Shown: positions 8,720 to 16,562 of the stretch, in pieces
Numbering within the stretch: position 1 is the stretch's first letter
Layout of the letters: each line of letters begins with the position of its first letter
Origin: DASPNH01 sp035626675
GTDB taxonomy: Bacteria; Desulfobacterota; Binatia; UBA1149; CAITLU01
DNA length: 64,000 nucleotides
Assembly: GCA_035626675.1 (NCBI GenBank)
Contig: DASPNH010000091.1
Span: 1-64,000 of the forward strand
Direction: 5' to 3'
Made by a program: the position numbers and the translations under genes
The notes under the pieces: model-generated
Told to the model about the DNA's origin: nothing
What the model saw: the letters and a program-made list of their open reading frames with translations, nothing else
The model's database searches: none

Positions 8720-9514
8720 CTACGCCCCGCCGGTCATCACGCGCGTATAGTTGACCTGCCCCGTTGCCGCCGTCAGCCCGCCGTCGATCACCAGGTTTGC
8801 GCCGGTGATGTAGCTTGCATCGTCCGAGCAAAGGAACGCCACGGCCGCCGCTACCTCTTCCGCTCGTCCGACCCGTCCCATCGGTATGTTGCGATTCCAC
8901 TCCTCGAGAATGGCCGGAAACTGCTGCGTGAAACTGGTCAGCGCCGTCTCGATCGGGCCCGGACAGACGGCGTTGACGCGGATGTTGTCCTTGGCGTGAT
9001 CGATGGCCGAGGTGCGCGTGTAGTTCACCACCGCACCCTTGGCGGCGTTGTACGCGGCCAGGCCATAGTCGCCGAAGAGGCCCGAGATCGACGCCGTATT
9101 GACGATGACGCCGCCGCCCTGCCTGCGCATGTGCGGAACCGCGGCGCGTGTCCCGTAGTAGACCGAGTGCAGATCGACGGCCAGGACGTTGTGCCAGACC
9201 TCCGGATCCAGATCGGGCGATTCGCCATAGGCACCGATGCCTGCGTTGTTGAAGAGGAAGTCGATGCGCCCGAGCCGCGCCACCGTTTCCTCGACCACGC
9301 CGATCACCTGTCCGACGTCGCGAACGTCCACCTGCGCTGCAAGGACACTCTGGCCGGAAGCGTCGAGCTCGGCGGCGAAAGCGGCTGCGGCGTCGCCGTT
9401 GACGTCGGCGAGCATCATGCTGGCGCCCTCGCCTGCGAAACGGCGTGCGGTGGCGGCACCGATTCCGGAGGCGCCGCCAGTGATCAGGATCGTCTTGCCG
9501 TCGAATCGGCGCAT
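8720..9514 (-). CDS. SDR family oxidoreductase
   Basis: 264 aa classical SDR. The cofactor motif TGGASGIG is at residues 12-19, FNNAGIG at about 88-94, the catalytic Ser is in NTASISG, and Tyr-x3-Lys is YNAAK; PGPIETALT follows. An Asp at the end of beta2 (MLADVNGDA) favours NAD(H) over NADP(H) (family rule). The product resembles 3-oxoacyl-ACP reductase/3-alpha-hydroxysteroid dehydrogenase-type enzymes, but the substrate is unknown. It is 25 bp upstream of the thrH-like gene on the same strand and likely co-transcribed with it. Confidence 0.92.
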   Translation of the reverse strand: MRRFDGKTILITGGASGIGAATARRFAGEGASMMLADVNGDAAAAFAAELDASGQSVLAAQVDVRDVGQVIGVVEETVARLGRIDFLFNNAGIGAYGESPDLDPEVWHNVLAVDLHSVYYGTRAAVPHMRRQGGGVIVNTASISGLFGDYGLAAYNAAKGAVVNYTRTSAIDHAKDNIRVNAVCPGPIETALTSFTQQFPAILEEWNRNIPMGRVGRAEEVAAAVAFLCSDDASYITGANLVIDGGLTAATGQVNYTRVMTGGA

Positions 9515-9539
9515 TGCGTTTCCTTGTGTCGAGCGAGGT

Positions 9540-10142
9540 TCAGTCGAGCAGGAGGCGCATCAGCTCGTCGTAGTCCTCGGTGCGCGGGAACTGCGGGAAC
9601 TCGTCGGCCACGTTCTGCGGACACCGGAACAGCACGCCGCGGTCGGCGGCCAGAAGCATGGTCGTGTCGTTGTAGCTGTCGCCGCTGGCATGGATGCGAA
9701 AGCCGACCGATTTCAGGGCCTCGGTGGCCTTGCGCTTGCCGTCGCGAATCCGCAGCTCGTAGCCGGTGACGCGGCCGTCGTCGCCGACGATGAGCTCGTT
9801 ACAGAAGAGCGTCGGCCACGACAGCTGCTCCATCAGCGGCCTGGCGAACTGATAGAACGTGTCGCTCAGGATCAGCACCTGCGTGCGCGAGCGCAGCTCG
9901 CTCAGGAACTCGGCGGCGCCGTCCAGCGGCCGCAGTGACGCGATGACCGCCTGGATGTCGGAGAGCTTGAACTTGTGCTTGTCCAGGATGGCCAGGCGCC
10001 CGCGCATCAGCTTGTCGTAGTCGGGCTCGTCGCGCGTGGTACGGCGAAGCTCGGGAATGCCGGTCTTTTCGGCGAAGGCGATCCAGACTTCGGGGACGAG
10101 CACTCCTTCCAGGTCCAGGCACACGATCAGTGGCGATTGCAC
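9540..10142 (-). CDS. thrH: ThrH: phosphoserine phosphatase / homoserine phosphotransferase
   Basis: 200 aa HAD-family enzyme that closely follows Pseudomonas ThrH throughout. Motif I is CLDLEGVLVPE (nucleophile Asp10, acid Asp/Glu12), followed by WIAFAEKTGIPELR, motif II LILSDTFYQF and motif III/IV GDSYNDTTML; the C-terminal EFPQFP block is also conserved. ThrH dephosphorylates phosphoserine and can transfer the phosphate to homoserine, linking serine and threonine synthesis. The start is GTG 10142, preceded by GGAGGAGCAAC. It lies between an NTF2-like gene and an SDR gene on the same strand. Confidence 0.93.
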   Translation of the reverse strand: MQSPLIVCLDLEGVLVPEVWIAFAEKTGIPELRRTTRDEPDYDKLMRGRLAILDKHKFKLSDIQAVIASLRPLDGAAEFLSELRSRTQVLILSDTFYQFARPLMEQLSWPTLFCNELIVGDDGRVTGYELRIRDGKRKATEALKSVGFRIHASGDSYNDTTMLLAADRGVLFRCPQNVADEFPQFPRTEDYDELMRLLLD

Positions 10143-10208
10143 GTTGCTCCTCCGTTCAAGGCTCGATCGAACTTAACAGCCGGCATCGGTTGCGCAAATG
10201 GTCCGAGG

Positions 10209-10586
10209 TCAGCCGCGCGCGAACGGATCGTCGATGACGAAAAGCCAGGTGCCGTCGGGCTGGCGCCGCACGATCTCGATGGCCTTGCCCTGCAGCTCCA
10301 TCGGCGAGCCGTCAGGCCCCTTGCCGTCCATCGTCCAATCGTTGTACAGCACGGCCAGGCCCTCGCCCGCCGTGATCGTGCGAACCACGTTCATGCGAAG
10401 GCGCGGCCGCGTCGACACCATCGGCTCGAGCGCATGCCGAATCGCCTCGACGCCGCGGGCCGAGCTCCCGTCCTGCTGGACCAGCACGCCGTCGTCTTCA
10501 TAGAGCCGCACGAGCTCGTCGATGTCGCCTTCGTTGACGTACTCGGCAAACAGGGCGTCGCATTCTTCGGGAGTGTTGGCGGGCAT
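10209..10586 (-). CDS. SnoaL/NTF2-like (DUF4440-type) protein
   Basis: 125 aa alpha+beta cone-fold protein of the NTF2-like superfamily. The N-terminal helix-turn (EYVNEGDIDELVRLYEDDG) and the final strand 'RRQPDGTWLFVIDDPF' are typical of SnoaL/DUF4440 proteins, which range from isomerases and cyclases to ligand-binding proteins. The first in-frame ATG (10592) overlaps the AGGAGG site, so the second ATG at 10586, with six bases of spacing, is the better start. It is upstream of thrH on the same strand. Confidence 0.82.
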   Translation of the reverse strand: MPANTPEECDALFAEYVNEGDIDELVRLYEDDGVLVQQDGSSARGVEAIRHALEPMVSTRPRLRMNVVRTITAGEGLAVLYNDWTMDGKGPDGSPMELQGKAIEIVRRQPDGTWLFVIDDPFARG

Positions 10587-10747
10587 GGACATCCTCCTGA
10601 AACCTGCGCGGTTGTAGTGCGTTATGGTGGCGTGGAAAAGCGTTGCGGCTCCGTGCCGGCCGGTGGCAATGCCTGAGGAGCGATCCGCGCGCAGAACGAC
10701 CCATCGTTCGGACTGGACCTGTCGTGACGGCCGCGGTAACCCCGCGC

Positions 10748-11395
10748 ATGCGCATCGTCTCGGTCAACGTGGGACTTCCGCGTCTGGTGCAGTGGCAGGG
10801 GCAGACTTTCGAGACCTCGATCTTCAAGGCGCCGGTCGAGGGCACCATCCCTCTTCGCACGCTCAACCTGGACGGCGACCGCCAGTCCGACCTGAGCGTC
10901 CACGGCGGTCCCGACAAGGCGGTGTACGGTTATCCCATCGAGCACTACGGCTTCTGGAAGCAGACCCTGGAGCGGGACGAGCTTCCGATGGGAGCCTTCG
11001 GCGAGAACCTGACGATGGAAGGCCTGACCGAAGAGGAACTGTCCATCGGCGACGTGCTGCGCGCCGGCACCGCCGAGCTGATGGTGACGCAGCCTCGCAT
11101 TCCCTGCTTCAAGCTGAACGCGCGGATGAAGCGCTCCGACATGGTCAAGCTTTTCCTCGCCAGGCGGCGTTCGGGCTTCTACTTCGCCGTGCTCAAGGAA
11201 GGCGAGGTCGGGGCCGGCGATGCCGTCCAATTGCTGGACCGGGCAACCGAACGCATGAGCGTACGCGAGCTGACCGACATCTACGCCGACAAGGCCACCG
11301 AGGTCGCCGTGCTCGAGCGCGCGATGAAGCTGCGCGGGCTGGCCGAGGTGTGGCGCCAGCAGATCGGGTCGGCCCTGGCCAGGAAGCAGGCCTGA
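10748..11395 (+). CDS. MOSC domain protein (YiiM-like)
   Basis: 215 aa. MOSC (molybdenum cofactor sulfurase C-terminal) fold protein. Hallmarks are GDRQSDLSVHGGPDKAVYGYP, GAFGENLTMEGL, and QPRIPCFKLNARM with the conserved Cys that in this family contacts a persulfide or the Moco sulfur. YiiM-type proteins reduce N-hydroxylated compounds with Moco. ATG 10748 is chosen because the family starts there; in-frame codons upstream (GTG near 10724) lack a ribosome site. It is followed by rmuC 66 bp downstream. Confidence 0.9.
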   Translation: MRIVSVNVGLPRLVQWQGQTFETSIFKAPVEGTIPLRTLNLDGDRQSDLSVHGGPDKAVYGYPIEHYGFWKQTLERDELPMGAFGENLTMEGLTEEELSIGDVLRAGTAELMVTQPRIPCFKLNARMKRSDMVKLFLARRRSGFYFAVLKEGEVGAGDAVQLLDRATERMSVRELTDIYADKATEVAVLERAMKLRGLAEVWRQQIGSALARKQA

Positions 11396-11461
11396 GGAGC
11401 CGGATTGCCGGCGACCGCGGCCATTCAAGACCTGCGACCGCATCTGATGTAGAACGTTCGT

Positions 11462-12751
11462 GTGGAAGCCGAGCTGCACGCGTTCGTCGCTCTGGTCACG
11501 GCGCACAAGGCCGAGACGCTGGCGGGCATCGCGGCGGTCTTCGCCTTGGCGGCACTCGTCGTCGGGCTGCTGATCTGGCGCCGCGTGCGCGCTCCCCAGG
11601 ACACGGCGCTGGAGCGCGCCCTGCGCGAAGAGCTTCGCCTTGCCCGCGAGGAGAGCTCGCGCCAGGCACGCGACTCTCGCGAAGAGCTGCAAAGGAGCCT
11701 CTCGGGCCTGCGCCGCGAGCTGACCGGTTCGGTCGAAGGCGTACGAGGCGTGGTCGACAAGCGCCTGACGCAGATCCAGGAAAGCAGCGAGCTTCGCCTG
11801 GACCAGATCCGCCAGACGGTCGACGAGAAGCTGCACGACACGCTCGAGAAGCGCCTGGGCGAATCCTTCCGTCTGGTCAGCAGCCAGCTCGAGGCGGTGC
11901 ACAAGGGCCTCGGCGAGATGCACAGTCTGGCCGCGGGTGTCGGCGACCTGAAGAAGGTGCTGACCAACGTCAAGGTGCGCGGCACCTGGGGTGAGGTTCA
12001 GCTCGGAGCGCTCCTGGAGCAGGTGCTGACGCCCGAGCAGTTCGCACGCAACGTCGCGGTTCGCGAAGGCTCGCGCGAGGTCGTCGAGTACGCGCTTCGC
12101 ATGCCGGGATCGGGCGACGGCGCGCAGGTCTGGCTGCCCATCGACTGCAAGTTCCCGCACGAGGATTACGCGCGCCTGGTCGCGGCCGCCGACGCGGCCG
12201 ACGTCGAGGGCGTGCAGCGGGCCACGCAGGATCTCGTGCGCGCGATCAGGAAGTGCGCGCAGGACATCCGCGACAAGTACGTCCATCCGCCGCACACCAC
12301 CGACTTCGCGATCCTGTTCCTGCCCACCGAGGGCCTTTTCGCGGAGGTTCTGCGTCAGGGCGGGTTCGTCGAGGAGCTGCAGCAGACCTATCGCGTGGTC
12401 GTGGCGGGACCGACCACGCTGACCGCGCTCCTGACGAGCCTGCGCATCGGCTTTCGGACCCTGGCCATCGAGAAGCGCGCCAGCGAAGTCTGGCAGGTGC
12501 TGGCCGCCGTCAAGAACGAGTTCGGCAAGTTTGCCGGCATCCTCGACAAGGTGAAGCGCCAGCTCGAGACGGCAACGCGCACGATCGAGACCACCGGCAC
12601 GCGCACCCGTGCGATCGAGAAGAGGCTGCGCGCGGTCGAGACGCTTCCCGAGCACGAAAGCCTGGTGCTGACCGGCAACGGCAACGGAACCGCACCGGAG
12701 AATGACGCCAGCGAAGATGCCGGTGAAGACGACGAGGAGACCGCACGGTGA
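11462..12751 (+). CDS. rmuC: DNA recombination protein RmuC
   Basis: 429 aa. An N-terminal membrane helix (about residues 20-40), a coiled coil at about 50-150 rich in Arg/Glu/Gln, then the RmuC domain with GTWGEVQLGALLEQVLTP and the block CKFPHEDYARL. The C-terminus is an acidic low-complexity tail. RmuC limits recombination between inverted repeats in E. coli and belongs to a nuclease-like superfamily. The start is GTG 11462. The gene is followed by copy 2 of the dispersed repeat B. Confidence 0.92.
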   Translation: MEAELHAFVALVTAHKAETLAGIAAVFALAALVVGLLIWRRVRAPQDTALERALREELRLAREESSRQARDSREELQRSLSGLRRELTGSVEGVRGVVDKRLTQIQESSELRLDQIRQTVDEKLHDTLEKRLGESFRLVSSQLEAVHKGLGEMHSLAAGVGDLKKVLTNVKVRGTWGEVQLGALLEQVLTPEQFARNVAVREGSREVVEYALRMPGSGDGAQVWLPIDCKFPHEDYARLVAAADAADVEGVQRATQDLVRAIRKCAQDIRDKYVHPPHTTDFAILFLPTEGLFAEVLRQGGFVEELQQTYRVVVAGPTTLTALLTSLRIGFRTLAIEKRASEVWQVLAAVKNEFGKFAGILDKVKRQLETATRTIETTGTRTRAIEKRLRAVETLPEHESLVLTGNGNGTAPENDASEDAGEDDEETAR

Positions 12752-12753
12752 GC

Positions 12754-12873
12754 GGGAAAAAAAAGGTCAGGCACCGTTTCGCCGCGGCGTCACTTGCCGG
12801 CTCTAGCGGCGAGCGTGCGAGCCGCGATGAGATGGTCCCGGCGAGCCCGCTTCGGCTCGCCTGACCGCTTTTC
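12754..12873. repeat. Dispersed repeat family B, copy 2
   Basis: Homologous to 2294-2412. It starts GCGGGAAAAAAAAGGTCAGG two bases after the rmuC stop and ends CTGACCGCTTTT. The core 12805-12862 is nearly identical to 2342-2400; if read on the minus strand both copies give the peptide SSRLARSPL, a by-product of sequence identity. The edges carry the family A sequence GGTCAGGCACC. Confidence 0.75.
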
Positions 12874-12894
12874 CCCGCCGCAAGGAGCTTTGCC

Positions 12895-14088
12895 ATGACC
12901 GTTTCCTTCGATCCGACCGAGCTCGAGCGCGTGGACGATCCCTATCCGCTCTTCGCACGCATTCGTGAAGGCGGGCCGGTGCAGCGGCTGGACAACGGTT
13001 TCTGGATGATCACCGGCCATGCGGCCGCGCTCGAAGCGCTGCATCACGCCGACTGCCGCTCCAGTCCGATCGCAATGCGCTACGTCGACGGCCTGCCGCC
13101 GGGCGCGGCGCGCGACGAGATGAGCCACCGCATCAACTTTCTGGACGCGCCCGACCATCCCCGTGTCCGCGGCATCGTCTCCAAGGCCTTTACCCCTCGC
13201 CGTATCGCGATGCTGCGGCCGTGGATCGAGCAGGCGGCGGCGCAGCTCCTGGATGCCCTCGATGGCCGCGAGGAGATCGATCTGCTGCGCGCATTCTCGC
13301 ACCAGCTTCCCTCGCTCGTCATCTCGGAGCTGCTCGGCGTGCCGGTCGAGGACCGCGACCGTCTGACCGGATGGAGCGACGAGGTCGCCCCGTTGCTGGC
13401 GCTGCAGGTCTCCGACGAGGACAAGCAGCGCGCCCTTGCGGCCGCTGAAGAGTTTCACGCCTACCTCGGCGCGCTGCTCGACGAGCGTGCGCGCCACCCC
13501 GGCGAGGATCTGCTGTCGGCACTGCTCGCCGCCGAGGCCGAAGGCGAAAGGCTTGCGCGCGTGGAGCTGCTGTCGCTGGCCGCAACGCTCTATTCGGCTG
13601 GGCACCGAACGACCCGCGACCTGTTCACCAACGGCATGTCGGTGCTGTTGTCGGAGCCGTCGCGCTATCGCAGCGTCGTCGACGGGACCTGGAGCGCGGC
13701 AAACGTGGTCGAGGAATTCCTGCGCTTCCAGACCCCGACGCTGTTCGTGGTGCGCATTCCCTTCGCGACGGTGTCGATCGGCGGTGTCGAGGTCGGACCG
13801 TACGAGCCATTGCTCATCTTCCTGGCCGCGGCCAATCGCGATCCGGCCGCCTACGCGGCGCCCGACGAGTTCCGGCCGGGAAGGGGAGGGCCCTCGCCGC
13901 TGTCCTTCGCCTTCGGTGCGCATTTCTGCCTGGGCGCCTCGCTGGCGCGTTCGGAGGCCGAAGTGATGCTGGCGGCCGTCTCGGCCCGCTGGCCGCAGCT
14001 TCGGCTGCAGAGCCGGCGCCCGCTTCGCTGGCATCAGCGCGGGCCTTTTCGCGGCCTCGACGAGCTGGTCGTGGTGCCCGTGTCGTAG
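12895..14088 (+). CDS. Cytochrome P450
   Basis: 397 aa soluble bacterial P450. The heme-binding loop is FAFGAHFCLGASLAR near residue 345 with the Cys ligand, the I-helix oxygen-activation motif is AGHRTTRD, and the ExxR motif is in VVEEFLRFQ. The N-terminal segment (DPYPLFARIREGGPV) is the CYP107/CYP109-like opening seen in class I enzymes that depend on a ferredoxin and its reductase, neither of which is nearby. The substrate is unknown. AAGGAG precedes ATG 12895. Confidence 0.95.
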   Translation: MTVSFDPTELERVDDPYPLFARIREGGPVQRLDNGFWMITGHAAALEALHHADCRSSPIAMRYVDGLPPGAARDEMSHRINFLDAPDHPRVRGIVSKAFTPRRIAMLRPWIEQAAAQLLDALDGREEIDLLRAFSHQLPSLVISELLGVPVEDRDRLTGWSDEVAPLLALQVSDEDKQRALAAAEEFHAYLGALLDERARHPGEDLLSALLAAEAEGERLARVELLSLAATLYSAGHRTTRDLFTNGMSVLLSEPSRYRSVVDGTWSAANVVEEFLRFQTPTLFVVRIPFATVSIGGVEVGPYEPLLIFLAAANRDPAAYAAPDEFRPGRGGPSPLSFAFGAHFCLGASLARSEAEVMLAAVSARWPQLRLQSRRPLRWHQRGPFRGLDELVVVPVS

Positions 14089-14175
14089 TCGACGCCACGG
14101 CTTCCATTGGCCGCAGGCTGTGCCGGTGTGCCATAACCAGACCGTCGTCGCGGTGGCAACGACCGGGAGGGGCCG

Positions 14176-15396
14176 ATGAGTAGGAAAACGAGCCTCGCGA
14201 ATGTTCTTGCGGCGTGCTGCTTCGCGCTCGCGCCGATTGCCGCAGCTCATGCAGCCGACCATCCCATCGCCGAGGCGCGGCTGAGCTTGCGCACCGACGG
14301 CGGCGGCGCACGCATGACGTTCGTCGGCAGCGATGATGCGCTGTTGGCTCCCACGGCCGGCGGCGCCGATGATCCGACGTCGGCCGGTGCGACACTGGAG
14401 GTTTTCTCGATCACCGACAGTACTGCCGTTCACCCGGTGCCGGCGTCGGGATGGACTTCCAAGGTGGCCAGCCGCACGACCTTCCGCTTCTCCAACTCCG
14501 ATGCACCATCGGGTCCGTCGGTGGCCCGCAAGGCGATCCTCGTCTCGGGCAAGTCGCTCAAGGTGCTGGCTCGTTCGGTCGCGATCACGATGAACACGCC
14601 GATGCGCGCCATCGCCGTGCGTCTGACGATGGGCTCGACTCGCTACTGCGCGGTCTTCGGCGGCGATGCGGTAACGACGGACGTCGCTGGCAAGTTCAGC
14701 GCGAAATCGACGACGGCACCGGCGGACTGCAGCGACCAGGCGCTCCGTGACGTCTCGTGCAGCGGCGGCCTCTATCCTTCGTGCGGCGGCGACTGCCTGG
14801 GCGGCGGGCTTTGTCAGAACGCCGACGGCGGCGCCGAGGCGTGCCACTGCGTCGCAGCGTCGCAGCTGTGCGGCGGCACTTCACCGACGTGCAACGGTCC
14901 ATGTCCTTCCGGGCAGGAGTGCGTGAGCATGCCGAGCACTGTGGGCGGCGTTCCCGAATGCAACTGCATCGCCGCGGGCGCCGACCCGTGCGGGACCCAA
15001 GGCACGCCGTCGTGCGGCGGCGCATGTCCGACCGGTGAGGAGTGCGCGCCGATCTATCAGACTGCCGGATCGGGCGGTGCCCTCGTGTGCACGTGCGGGC
15101 CGGCGGAGACTTGCGGTCAGCTCGGTGGCCTGGCTTGCGGCGGCGGCTTCGCCTGCAGCTACGACGACGAGACGCCGAGCTGCGCGCCGATGTCGTGCGA
15201 CGCTGCTTTCGAGACGTGCGGCGGACCGTGCGGCGACGGCGGCTCCTGCTATCCATTCTTCTCGGGGAGTTATCAGGCCTGCATCTGCAGCGGCCCTCTG
15301 GATGGAACCTGCGATTCCTGCGGCGGCGTCGTGTGCGGGCCAGGCCAGGCCTGCGGGGTTCATCCGGGCATTGCCTGCGGATGCACCGGTCCTTAG
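14176..15396 (+). CDS. Exported Cys-rich repeat protein, unknown
   Basis: 406 aa. A signal peptide (residues 1-30, ending AAHAAD) precedes a beta-rich domain at about 31-185. The C-terminal half is a Cys/Gly-rich region of repeated units like CGG-x-CP-x-G-x-EC...CxC, with some 35-40 Cys. These probably form small disulfide-bonded EGF-like or knottin-like modules outside the cell. It differs from the DUF4215 repeats of 25565 and 27898. RBS GGGAGGGG precedes ATG 14176. Convergent with the isocitrate dehydrogenase gene, with a short palindromic repeat between. Not recognised. Confidence 0.8.
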   Translation: MSRKTSLANVLAACCFALAPIAAAHAADHPIAEARLSLRTDGGGARMTFVGSDDALLAPTAGGADDPTSAGATLEVFSITDSTAVHPVPASGWTSKVASRTTFRFSNSDAPSGPSVARKAILVSGKSLKVLARSVAITMNTPMRAIAVRLTMGSTRYCAVFGGDAVTTDVAGKFSAKSTTAPADCSDQALRDVSCSGGLYPSCGGDCLGGGLCQNADGGAEACHCVAASQLCGGTSPTCNGPCPSGQECVSMPSTVGGVPECNCIAAGADPCGTQGTPSCGGACPTGEECAPIYQTAGSGGALVCTCGPAETCGQLGGLACGGGFACSYDDETPSCAPMSCDAAFETCGGPCGDGGSCYPFFSGSYQACICSGPLDGTCDSCGGVVCGPGQACGVHPGIACGCTGP

Positions 15397-15406
15397 CGCG
15401 TCCCGG

Positions 15407-15424
15407 CTCAGGGGACTGTCCCCT
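15407..15424. repeat. Short palindrome GGGGACTGTCCCC
   Basis: GGGGACTGTCCCC at 15411-15423, flanked by TCA on each side, is a near-palindrome lying exactly between two convergent stop codons. It shares the GGGGACAGTCCCC sequence with the double element at 43325. Confidence 0.7.
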
Positions 15425-16449
15425 CAAAGACGGGCGATGATGGCGTCAGTGAAGGCTTCGGTGCCGAGCTTGCCGCCGAGGTCCCCGGTGGTCTGGCCGT
15501 CGGCAAGGGCGCGGTTATAGGCCAGCTTGATGCGTTCGGCGACCTGGCGGCAGCGCTCGTCGCCGCGAGTTTCGGCCAGGTGGTTGAGCATCATCACCGC
15601 CGACATCAGCAGCGCCAGCGGATTGGCGATGCCCTTGCCCGCGATGTCTGGCGCCGACCCGTGCACGGCCTCGAAGACCGAGTCGCGATCGCCGAGGTTG
15701 GCACCGGGCACGACGCCGAGTCCGCCGACCAGGCCGGCCGTCAGGTCGCTGACGACGTCGCCGTAGAGATTCTCCATCAGCAGCACCTCGAAGCGCGTCG
15801 GGTCCTGCACCAGCTTCATGCATCCCGCGTCGATGATGAGCTCTTCGTAGCCGACGCCGGCGAACTTCTGCTCGTGCACGGCGCGAGCGCAGCGCAAGAA
15901 CAGACCGTCGGTCAGCTTCATGATGTTGGCTTTGTGGAAAACGGTGACCTTGGAACGTCCGCGGCGCAGCGCATACCCGAACGCATGCTCGGCGATGCGC
16001 ATGCATGCCTTCTCGGTCGCGACTTTCAGACTGGTGACCACCCCCGGCGTGATCTCGTTCTCGACACCGCTGTAGAGGCCCTCGGTGTTCTCGCGCACGA
16101 TGACCAGGTCGACGTTGGCGTAGCGCGTCACGACGCCTTCGAGCGAGCGCACCGGCCGCACCGCCGCATACAAGTCCAGCGTCTTGCGCAGCGAGACGTT
16201 GATGGAGCGGAAGCCGGTGCCTACCGGAGTGGTGCACGGACCCTTGAGCGCAACGTGATGCTCGCGAATGGCATCGAGCGTTGCGGCCGGAAGCACGTCG
16301 CCTTCCTTCTCGAGCGCGACGATTCCGGCATGGCGTTCGACCCATTGGATCGGCGCCTTTGCCGCCTGCAGCACGCGCACGGTTGCCGCAGCGACTTCGG
16401 GGCCGATGCCGTCACCGGGGATGAGAACGACCGGGTGTAGAACGTCCAT
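15424..16449 (-). CDS. NAD-dependent isocitrate dehydrogenase
   Basis: 341 aa beta-decarboxylating dehydrogenase of the IDH/IPMDH family, converting isocitrate to 2-oxoglutarate in the TCA cycle. The substrate loop SINVSLRKTLDLYAAVRP matches IDH rather than IPMDH, as does FHKANIMKLTDGLF. The metal/signature block is NLYGDVVSDLTAGLVGGLG. In the cofactor loop GSAPDIAGKGIANP the residues equivalent to E. coli Lys344/Tyr345 are Asp/Ile, the pattern of NAD-specific enzymes. Homoisocitrate dehydrogenase is a less likely alternative. Start ATG 16449. Confidence 0.88.
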   Translation of the reverse strand: MDVLHPVVLIPGDGIGPEVAAATVRVLQAAKAPIQWVERHAGIVALEKEGDVLPAATLDAIREHHVALKGPCTTPVGTGFRSINVSLRKTLDLYAAVRPVRSLEGVVTRYANVDLVIVRENTEGLYSGVENEITPGVVTSLKVATEKACMRIAEHAFGYALRRGRSKVTVFHKANIMKLTDGLFLRCARAVHEQKFAGVGYEELIIDAGCMKLVQDPTRFEVLLMENLYGDVVSDLTAGLVGGLGVVPGANLGDRDSVFEAVHGSAPDIAGKGIANPLALLMSAVMMLNHLAETRGDERCRQVAERIKLAYNRALADGQTTGDLGGKLGTEAFTDAIIARL

Positions 16450-16562
16450 GGCTCAGATGCTCCCTGCCGTCGAGGCACCTTTCGTGATTGGCCACGCCGT
16501 CGTCGATCGCAACCGCGCCGGATGCGGCAGGAGCCGCGGCGCTCACGGCCGCAAAGCGCCTC

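Noticed and set aside
10622..12655. 677-aa minus-strand frame opposite the MOSC and rmuC genes
   Set aside because: Leu/Ala/Arg-rich shadow; both plus-strand genes are recognised families.
12790..14847. 685-aa minus-strand frame opposite the P450 and the Cys-rich gene
   Set aside because: Arg-rich shadow of two clear plus-strand genes; no domain recognised.
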